Under the pieces are notes generated by a model. It was not told where the DNA came from. It made no database searches and saw only the letters and a program-made list of their open reading frames with translations. Shown piece after piece: positions 29,596 through 34,791 of a stretch of 34,791 nucleotides of DNA. Position numbers and translations under genes: made by a program. Source of the DNA: a virus; IMG/VR virus record IMGVR_UViG_3300034682_000140, positions 1 through 34,791 of that record. One strand, 5' to 3'. Each line of letters opens with the position of its first letter. The first letter of the stretch is position 1.

Positions 29596-30392
29596 AGGCA
29601 TTACGACATGGCGACCGCGGCGACGATGTCGGCCTGCTGCAGCAGCGCCTGCAGCGCGCCGGTTATGCGGTGGTCCAGACCAACGTGTACGACGACGCGA
29701 CCGAGCGGGCCGTGATGGCCCTGCAGGTGGCCAAGAACCTGGTAGTGGACGGCATCTATGGCCCCAAGTCCTTCATGGCCTTGGTGGGCGCGCCCCAGGC
29801 GCGGCACCTCTCCGACCTCGATCTCGCGCGTGCGGCCGAGCGCCTGGGCGTGCCGCTGGCCACCGTCCGCGCCGTCAACGAGGTCGAGTCCCGGGGCGAG
29901 GGCTTCTTGCCCGACGGCCGCCCGGTCATCCTGTTTGAGCGGCACCAGTTCTACAAGCAGCTGCAGAAGCACGGCATCGATCCGGCGCCGATCGCCGCCA
30001 AGTTCCCGAACATCTGCAACCCCGAGTACGGCGGCTACCGCGGCGGCGAGGCCGAGTACCAGCGGCTGGACCAGGCCAGGAAGATCCACCTGGAGGCGGC
30101 CTACGAGTCGGCCAGCTGGGGATCGTTCCAGGTGATGGGCTACCACGCGGAGGCCCTGGGCTATCCCGGGGTGGTCGATTTTGTGCGCTGCATGTACGAG
30201 AACGAGGCCGCGCACCTGGAGGCCTTCGTGCGCTACGTGATCCACTTCGGACTCGCGGCCCCGCTCAAGGCCCGCAAATGGGCGAAGTTTGCCGAGGGCT
30301 ACAACGGCCCGGCCTACGCACGCAACCTGTACGACACCAAGCTGGCGCGCGCCTACGACAAGTACAGCGCGCTGGAAAAGGTGGCGGCGTGA
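29592..30392 (+). CDS. Endolysin: PG-binding domain plus N-acetylmuramidase
   Basis: 266-aa lysis enzyme. Residues 1-60 form a peptidoglycan-binding domain (LRHGDRGDDVGLLQQRLQRA, VDGIYGPKSFMAL). Residues 80-260 form an N-acetylmuramidase domain with the catalytic-type Glu97/Glu99 region (VRAVNEVESRGEGFLPDGRP, ILFERHQFYK) and SWGSFQVMGYH. No signal peptide is visible, so it needs a holin. It replaces the P2 gene K lysozyme. Confidence 0.93.
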   Translation: MKALRHGDRGDDVGLLQQRLQRAGYAVVQTNVYDDATERAVMALQVAKNLVVDGIYGPKSFMALVGAPQARHLSDLDLARAAERLGVPLATVRAVNEVESRGEGFLPDGRPVILFERHQFYKQLQKHGIDPAPIAAKFPNICNPEYGGYRGGEAEYQRLDQARKIHLEAAYESASWGSFQVMGYHAEALGYPGVVDFVRCMYENEAAHLEAFVRYVIHFGLAAPLKARKWAKFAEGYNGPAYARNLYDTKLARAYDKYSALEKVAA

Positions 30393-30823
30393 GCGCGCTG
30401 GGCGCGCGCCTGGCGGGGATCCTGGGCCTGCTGGCGGTGGTCGGGCTGGCCTACCTGTACGTGGACGGCCTGCGCGCGCGCCTGGCCAAGGCGGAGGGCG
30501 AAGCCGGCGCGGCCCAGACGGCGCTGAGCGAGTCGGCCCAGACCATCACCCGGCTCAAGGGCCTGATGCAAGAGCGGGAAGTGGCCGCGGCGAAGCTGGA
30601 AGGCGAGCGCAACGCCATCAGGGATGAGCTGTCGAAACGTGAAATGTTGATGAGGAAATTGCAAGATGAGAATGCTGAAATACGCGCCTGGGCTGCTGCT
30701 GCTGTCCCTGGGCCTGTTGTCCGGCTGCGCGAACATGGCCCCATCACCGGCGCCGCGGCTTACCGTCAATTCATGTCAGAAAGTTCAGCCTTGCCGGCTA
30801 CCCGCGATCCGGGCCCGGACTAA
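30389..30823 (+). CDS. lysB: Inner-membrane spanin, LysB-like
   Basis: 144-aa i-spanin. GTG 30389 overlaps the endolysin stop. It starts with one TM helix (residues 7-25, GILGLLAVVGLAYLYVDGL) followed by a long periplasmic coiled coil (AKAEGEAGAAQTALSESAQT, KREMLMRKLQDENAEI). The C-terminal third is overlapped in the +1 frame by lysC. It should pair with the LysC lipoprotein to fuse inner and outer membranes at lysis. Confidence 0.9.
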   Translation: MSALGARLAGILGLLAVVGLAYLYVDGLRARLAKAEGEAGAAQTALSESAQTITRLKGLMQEREVAAAKLEGERNAIRDELSKREMLMRKLQDENAEIRAWAAAAVPGPVVRLREHGPITGAAAYRQFMSESSALPATRDPGPD

Positions 30824-30932
30824 TGGGGAGCTGAGCGCGGCCCTGGACATCACGGAGGCGGCCTGGGCGGAGTGCGCCGCCGTGGTCGACCTGATCGTGG
30901 AATGCCAGGCGCGGGAAGGTCGCCATGAATAA
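30666..30932 (+). CDS. lysC: Outer-membrane lipoprotein spanin, LysC-like
   Basis: 88-aa o-spanin whose start lies within lysB in another frame. It has a lipoprotein signal (KYAPGLLLLSLGLLSGC) with lipobox LLSGC at Cys21. The mature part is Pro-rich and contains Cys residues, as in P2 LysC. The last codons overlap gene R. Confidence 0.88.
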   Translation: MRMLKYAPGLLLLSLGLLSGCANMAPSPAPRLTVNSCQKVQPCRLPAIRARTNGELSAALDITEAAWAECAAVVDLIVECQAREGRHE

Positions 30933-31338
30933 GCCGGCGTCGCTGCGGGAAGCGGTCCAGAAGGCCGCGCCGGCGCTTGAGAACGACCCGGGCAAGCTGC
31001 TGGTGTTCGTGGACAAGGGCCAGGTGGTCTCTCATGGCCCCGGATCCCTGTCCTTTGAATACCGGTACACGCTCAACCTGGTGATGACGGACATGAGCGG
31101 CACCGCGGACCCCATCATTGCGGCGGTTCTGGGGTGGGCCCAGGTGAACCAGCCGGAGCTGCTGGCCGTGGGCGAGAAGCGCAATGTCATCCAGTTCGAA
31201 GTGGACCACCTCAACCACAACACCTACGACCTGTCGATCGAGCTGCCCTTGACCGAGGGGGTCAGGGTGACGAAGGACGCCGGCGGCGCGCTGGCGTTCC
31301 AGCACGTGGCCGAGCAGGCGCCGGACTGGATGCGCTGA
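30925..31338 (+). CDS. R: Tail completion protein gpR
   Basis: 137-aa P2 gpR-family protein that helps finish the tail end. It starts NKPASLREAVQKAAPALEND and contains LLVFVDKGQVVSHGPGSLSF and YTLNLVMTDMSG, typical of the family. It is followed by S after 1 bp. Confidence 0.93.
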   Translation: MNKPASLREAVQKAAPALENDPGKLLVFVDKGQVVSHGPGSLSFEYRYTLNLVMTDMSGTADPIIAAVLGWAQVNQPELLAVGEKRNVIQFEVDHLNHNTYDLSIELPLTEGVRVTKDAGGALAFQHVAEQAPDWMR

Positions 31339-31339
31339 C

Positions 31340-31804
31340 ATGGACGACCTGGAAGCGCTGGCGAGCTGGGCCGGGCCGCTCCTGGCCAGACTGGATCCGC
31401 CCGCGCAGCGGGCTGCAGCCATGGACATAGCCCGTGCGCTGCGCCGGAGCCAGCAGCAGCGCATTGCCGCCCAGCGGGCGCCAGATGGTAGTGCTTTTGA
31501 GCCGCGCAAGCCGAGAGAGGCGCGCGGTGGACGACTGAGGGAGAAGGCCGGACGCATCAAGCGCCGCGCCATGTTCGCCAAGCTACGAACCGCCAAGCAC
31601 TTGAAGATCGAGACAGACGCCGAAGGCTTCTCGATCGGGTGGGCTGGCCGGGTGGCGCGCATCGCGCGCGTCCACCAGGAGGGGCAGGAGTCCCAGGTCG
31701 ACGGCCGGACCAGGTATCGCTACCCGGTCCGCCAGCTGCTCGGCCTGAGCCAGGCCGACCGGGATATGATCCGCGACATGCTGATCGAGCGACTGGCCCC
31801 CTGA
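31340..31804 (+). CDS. S: Tail completion protein gpS
   Basis: 154-aa P2 gpS-family tail completion protein. Family sequence: ARALRRSQQQRIAAQRAPDG, FEPRKPR, and the C-terminal YPVRQLLGLSQADRDMIRDM. It is the last gene of the O-S operon. It converges on the methyltransferase gene, whose stop is 10 bp away. Confidence 0.93.
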   Translation: MDDLEALASWAGPLLARLDPPAQRAAAMDIARALRRSQQQRIAAQRAPDGSAFEPRKPREARGGRLREKAGRIKRRAMFAKLRTAKHLKIETDAEGFSIGWAGRVARIARVHQEGQESQVDGRTRYRYPVRQLLGLSQADRDMIRDMLIERLAP

Positions 31805-31814
31805 GTGTGAGAGG

Positions 31815-32582
31815 TCAGGCGGCCCACTCTTGCTGGAGCGGAGTGCTGTCCAGGCGCTGAGTAGCCACCTGGTGGTAGTGGCTGTCCAGTTCGCTGCCGA
31901 CCCACTCCAACCCGGCTTCCTTCGCGGCCACCAGGAAGGTTCCGCAGCCGGCGAAAAGGTCCGCGACGACGCCCCCGGGTGGGGCCAGGCGCACAATCTG
32001 CCGCGCGATCTCGATTGGCTTTTCGGTCATGTGCTGCTTGTGATAGGTCAGCTTGGCCGGGAATACCCCAGGAAGATAAACCTCACGCTGGGGAAGCAGC
32101 CCCTTGCTGGCCCATACGATGAACTCCGCTTGCTGTCCGAAACCGTTGCGGCGCGGGCGAAATTTTCCGGGCGTCTTGTCCCACACCGCGATACCGCGAT
32201 AGATGAAGCCGGACGCCTGAATCACGTCGGTCAGCGTGGCGAGCTGCCGCCAGTCGATGAAGCACACGACCAGCCCGCCTGGCTTCAGAGCCCGGAAAGC
32301 TTCGCGCAGCCACGTTCCGCACCAGTACGCCCACGAGCGCTGATCCATGTTGTCGCAGCTGAATTCCTGGTAGTTGGCATTGGCAGAGACGCTGTACTTC
32401 TGACCAGGGGCATTCACGCGCTGCCCGAGATGAAGCCCGCCGGACGAATACGGCGGGTCTGTCAGCAGCAAGTCGAGGGAAGCGTCCGGCAGATGTCGAG
32501 CCAGCTGCAGGGCGTCGACGCGGTGCAGCTTATTGAAGGGATAGGCCTGGTACGCCGGCCCGTTAGCGCTTTCTGTATTCAC
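31815..32582 (-). CDS. DNA methyltransferase, DPPY type
   Basis: 255 aa from the GTG at 32582 (longer frames to 32690 would cross the Ogr palindrome). It is a probable N6-adenine methyltransferase: motif IV TDPPYSSGG (Asp42) near the N-terminus and the AdoMet-binding DLFAGCGTFLVAAKEAG near the C-terminus, the order of the beta class, with FIDWRQL and MTEKPIEIARQIV between. No restriction gene is nearby, so it is an orphan, likely shielding phage DNA from host restriction. It sits antisense between S and V, where P2 also carries an extra gene. Confidence 0.92.
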   Translation of the reverse strand: MNTESANGPAYQAYPFNKLHRVDALQLARHLPDASLDLLLTDPPYSSGGLHLGQRVNAPGQKYSVSANANYQEFSCDNMDQRSWAYWCGTWLREAFRALKPGGLVVCFIDWRQLATLTDVIQASGFIYRGIAVWDKTPGKFRPRRNGFGQQAEFIVWASKGLLPQREVYLPGVFPAKLTYHKQHMTEKPIEIARQIVRLAPPGGVVADLFAGCGTFLVAAKEAGLEWVGSELDSHYHQVATQRLDSTPLQQEWAA

Positions 32583-32632
32583 GGTGTTTCCATTCCAAGG
32601 TAAGGCCGCGCCCACGGTGACGCGACATGACC

Positions 32633-32691
32633 ATTCTCCGCAGCTCGCGCGCGCGTAGCGATGGGCGGCCGATGTGCCCGCAGCGGGCACA
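32633..32691 (-). promoter_or_regulatory. Possible leftward Ogr promoter for the methyltransferase
   Basis: On the minus strand the V palindrome has GAGAAT (32638-32633) at the same 53-bp offset, matching four of six -10 positions. A transcript from about 32626 would give a 44-nt leader to the methyltransferase. This is weaker than the rightward promoter and may be chance. Confidence 0.4.
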
Positions 32692-32731
32692 TCGCGGCCT
32701 TGCTGCGCTACGCGCGCGTGAGCGGCAACAT
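32673..32731 (+). promoter_or_regulatory. Predicted Ogr-dependent late promoter PV
   Basis: TGTGCCCGCAGCGGGCACA (32673-32691), identical to the F copy, with CAACAT at +53 (32726-32731). Transcription should begin at about 32738, which is the first base of the V start codon. Confidence 0.75.
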
Positions 32732-32737
32732 GGGGAA

Positions 32738-33349
32738 ATGAACCTCAACGAACTTTTCCGGCTGCTTCTCAACCTGGCGCGCAAGGGCACCATCGTCCAG
32801 GTGGACCACGCCGCAGGGCTGTGCCGTGTCGCTACCGGCGAGCTGCGGACCAACTGGATCCCATGGCTGGCGGTCGCCGCCGGCACCACCCGCGATTGGC
32901 GCCCACCTGCCCCCGACGAGCAGGTCCTGCTGATCTGCCCGGGCGGAGATCCAGCCGACGCGGTGGCCCTGTGCGGGATCTACTCGGATAAGGCGCCCGC
33001 GCCCGGCGATTCGCCTGACACCCACACCCGCATCTACCCGGATGGCGCCCTGGTCGAGTATGACCACGTGGCCCACCGCCTTACCGCTACCCTGCCGGCC
33101 GGCGGCGAGATCCTGGTCGCCGCGCCGGCGGCGGTCACGGTCCGCACCCAGACCGCCCGGCTCGAGGCTGACCTGGTGGAGATTGTCGCCCCCACCACCA
33201 GGATGAGCGGCGATCTGGAGGTCGCCGGCAAGGTCTCGGCCGGCCAGAACATCACCACTCCGGCGGACGTGAAGGCCGGCAGCGTCAGCCTGTCCGGCCA
33301 CACGCACCTCGAACAGGGCGACGGCAAGCCCGTAGGGAAGCCGCAATGA
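32738..33349 (+). CDS. V: Baseplate spike protein gpV
   Basis: 203-aa tail spike that pierces the outer membrane. N-terminal OB-like domain (ARKGTIVQVDHAAGLCRVAT, WLAVAAGTTRDWRPPAPDEQ), then a beta-helical stem, and the apex HTH motif (SGHTHLEQGDGK) that binds iron in P2 gpV. ATG 32738 fits the family N-terminus; the frame upstream crosses the Ogr site. Only GGGGAA directly against the ATG precedes it, too close for a normal ribosome site, and the predicted mRNA would be leaderless. Confidence 0.95.
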   Translation: MNLNELFRLLLNLARKGTIVQVDHAAGLCRVATGELRTNWIPWLAVAAGTTRDWRPPAPDEQVLLICPGGDPADAVALCGIYSDKAPAPGDSPDTHTRIYPDGALVEYDHVAHRLTATLPAGGEILVAAPAAVTVRTQTARLEADLVEIVAPTTRMSGDLEVAGKVSAGQNITTPADVKAGSVSLSGHTHLEQGDGKPVGKPQ

Positions 33350-33705
33350 TCGGCGTGGACCAGAACACCGGCCGCGCGCTGGAAGGCGTCGCCCACCTGA
33401 TCCAGTCGGTGGCCCGGATCCTCTCCACGCCCCTGGGGTCCTGCATCGAGCGCCGCGACTTCGGCGCCGAGCTGTTCGACCTGATCGACGCCCCGAGCAA
33501 CGCGGCCACCCGCGTCCGCCTGTTCGCCGCGATCGCCACCGCGCTGATGCGCTGGGAACCGCGCATCAAGCTGGTGCGGGTCGGATTCGTCATCGACCCG
33601 GCGGCGCCCGGCACGGTGGTGGTGGAGATCGAGGGCGTCACCACCATTTCGCGCGAGCGCGTCAATACCGCCGTTCCGGTCAACCTTGGAGCCCGTCCCC
33701 GATGA
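33346..33705 (+). CDS. W: Baseplate wedge protein gpW
   Basis: 119-aa P2 gpW / T4 gp25-like baseplate protein. Conserved region: VAHLIQSVARILSTPLGSCI then RRDFGAELFDLIDAP. It overlaps V and J by 4 bp each, so the V-W-J-I block is tightly coupled. Confidence 0.95.
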   Translation: MIGVDQNTGRALEGVAHLIQSVARILSTPLGSCIERRDFGAELFDLIDAPSNAATRVRLFAAIATALMRWEPRIKLVRVGFVIDPAAPGTVVVEIEGVTTISRERVNTAVPVNLGARPR

Positions 33706-34610
33706 ACAACACCGCTATCGACCTCAGCAGCCTGCCGCCGCCCGAGATTGTCGAGACCATCAACTTTGAAGTCCTGCTTGCCGAGCGCAAGGCCGGGCTG
33801 ATCGCGCTGTATCCGCCCGACAAGCAAGGCGAGATCGCGGCCACCCTGGAGCTGGAGTCCGAACCCCTGGTCAAGTGGCTGCAGGAGAATTGCTACCGTG
33901 AAATGAAGGTCCGCCAGCGCGTCAACGACGCCGCCCGGGGCATCATGCTGGCTTACGCGCGCGGCACTACCCTGGACCACCTCGGCGCGCTCATGGGCGT
34001 GGCCCGTCTGGTCGTCCAGCCGGCCGATCCGCTGACGAACACCCCGGCCATCATGGAATCGGACGACGACCTGCGCGCGCGGATCCAGATGGCCCCGGAG
34101 GCCTTTTCCGTGGCCGGCCCGGCAGGCGCTTACGTCGCCACGGCGATGAACGCCAGCGGCAGGGTGCTGCACGCGGCCGCCAGCAGCCCGGCGCCGGGTA
34201 CTGTCCTGGTGAATATCCTTTCCCGGGACGGCGACGGCACCGCCGACGACCAGCTGGTACAGCTGGTCACCGCAGCCCTGAATTCGGAGAAGGCGCGACC
34301 GCTGACCGACCAGGTCCTCGTGCAATCGGCCGAGATCGTGCCTTACCAGGTGGAGGCCACCGTCTACACTTTTCCCGGCCCGGATCCCGATCTGGTCATG
34401 GAAACCGCACGCGCGCGCCTGGACGCCTATCTGGAGTTCTGCCACCGGATCGGCCGCCAGGTGGCCACCTCCGGCATCGACGCCGCCTTGCATGTGCCCG
34501 GCGTCGAGAGCGTGGTGCTCGCCAAGCCCATGGCCAACGTCGTGGCCAACGCCACCCAGGCGCCGCATTGCACCGCGGTGACGGTCAATTACGGAGGCAC
34601 CCGTGGCTGA
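33702..34610 (+). CDS. J: Baseplate wedge protein gpJ
   Basis: 302-aa P2 gpJ (T4 gp6-like) baseplate wedge protein. Family sequence: DLSSLPPPEIVETINFEVLL near the N-terminus, LMGVARLVVQPADP in the middle, and HVPGVESVVLAKP near the C-terminus. It overlaps the I start. Confidence 0.95.
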   Translation: MNNTAIDLSSLPPPEIVETINFEVLLAERKAGLIALYPPDKQGEIAATLELESEPLVKWLQENCYREMKVRQRVNDAARGIMLAYARGTTLDHLGALMGVARLVVQPADPLTNTPAIMESDDDLRARIQMAPEAFSVAGPAGAYVATAMNASGRVLHAAASSPAPGTVLVNILSRDGDGTADDQLVQLVTAALNSEKARPLTDQVLVQSAEIVPYQVEATVYTFPGPDPDLVMETARARLDAYLEFCHRIGRQVATSGIDAALHVPGVESVVLAKPMANVVANATQAPHCTAVTVNYGGTRG

Positions 34611-34791
34611 CCTCCTGCCGCCGAACGCCACGCTGCTCGAGCGCAACGTCGCCAAGGTCAACGCGCGCATGAGCGAGATCCCGGTACCGCTGCGCGACCT
34701 GGTGCAGCCCCAGGAGTGTCCGACCAGCTGGCTGCCCTGGATGGCCGACAACCTCTCAGTCGATGCTTGGCAACCGGAATGGACCGAAAGC
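34603..34791 (+). CDS. I: Tail protein gpI, N-terminal part (continues at base 1)
   Basis: 5' part of gene I, starting with GTG 34603 inside the end of J, behind TACGGAGGCACCC. It encodes VADLLPPNATLLERNVAKVN..., the usual gpI N-terminus, and runs in frame into the copy at the window start. The last 127 bases duplicate bases 1-127. Confidence 0.9.
   Translation, partial: MADLLPPNATLLERNVAKVNARMSEIPVPLRDLVQPQECPTSWLPWMADNLSVDAWQPEWTES
34665..34791. repeat. Terminal direct repeat, right copy
   Basis: Exact second copy of bases 1-127. Joining the two copies restores an uninterrupted reading frame for gene I, from the GTG at 34603 to the stop at 583. Confidence 0.95.

Larger units (their letters stand above)
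1..34791. mobile_element. Complete circular P2-like phage-plasmid genome
   Basis: The whole window is one phage genome. Capsid, lysis, tail and late-activator genes follow the P2 order (Q P O N M L X, lysis, R S, V W J I, fibres, FI FII E T U D, ogr), while rep, parA and an RHH partner stand where an integrase and attP would be expected. No integrase, transposase, tRNA or rRNA gene was seen on either strand. The end-to-end repeat of 127 bp shows that the molecule is circular, or circularly closed in the reads. Plasmid-style lysogeny is inferred from the rep/par genes and the missing integrase. Confidence 0.9.

Noticed and set aside
1-34791. CRISPR array or insertion sequence
   Set aside because: The repeats seen are short iterons or operators without regular unique spacers. 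No transposase-like frame or terminal inverted repeats with target duplication were found.

Overview
The window is one complete genome of a P2-like temperate myophage. It was cut open inside tail gene I and carries no bacterial chromosome. The first 127 bases are repeated exactly as the last 127 (1-127 = 34665-34791), so the molecule closes into a circle of about 34,664 bp. The high GC content, codon use and kinds of gene suggest a betaproteobacterial host (Burkholderiales, Burkholderia/Massilia-like). The host is an inference. No integrase and no tRNA gene were found. A small Rep protein with iterons, a ParA ATPase, a ribbon-helix-helix partner and clusters of TGATGTA repeats indicate that the prophage lives as a low-copy plasmid (a phage-plasmid, as I recall being reported for the P2-like Burkholderia phage KS14).

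Late genes follow P2 order. Reading round the circle: Q and P (portal, large terminase; minus strand, 22573-25364), then O, N, M, L, X, a lysis cassette (two membrane proteins, N-acetylmuramidase, nested spanins), R, S, a DNA methyltransferase on the opposite strand, V, W, J, I (across the cut), two tail-fibre cassettes in tandem, and FI, FII, E/E', T, U, D (4603-10788). The first fibre has seven WD40-like repeats, probably a beta-propeller, between the two ends of a tail-collar-like sequence. An Ogr-type zinc-finger activator is encoded at 14538. Three near-identical TGTGCC...GGCACA palindromes lie upstream of FI, O/P and V, each exactly 53 bp ahead of a CAASAT -10-like element. This places them near -55, as in P2 late promoters.

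The accessory and regulatory half (10.8-22.5 kb) begins with an MqsR/MqsA-like toxin-antitoxin operon with its own AACCTA/TAGGTT operator and three extra small genes. It continues with a second two-gene operon behind ACACTTT/AAAGTGT half-sites, a CI-like repressor (minus strand) with Thr in place of the usual peptidase Ser, a divergent 59-aa RHH protein, ogr, and a primase-helicase of about 928 aa. After a bidirectional terminator come, on the minus strand, a ParG-like RHH protein, ParA and a 117-aa unknown. Then follows about 1.8 kb with no convincing gene, rich in TTCCACGAA repeats, hairpins, a DnaA box and 22-bp iterons, leading into rep.

The plausible life cycle is plasmid-prophage maintenance by Rep/ParA/RHH plus toxin-antitoxin, repression by the CI-like protein, lytic replication by the primase-helicase, and Ogr switching on all the late operons.
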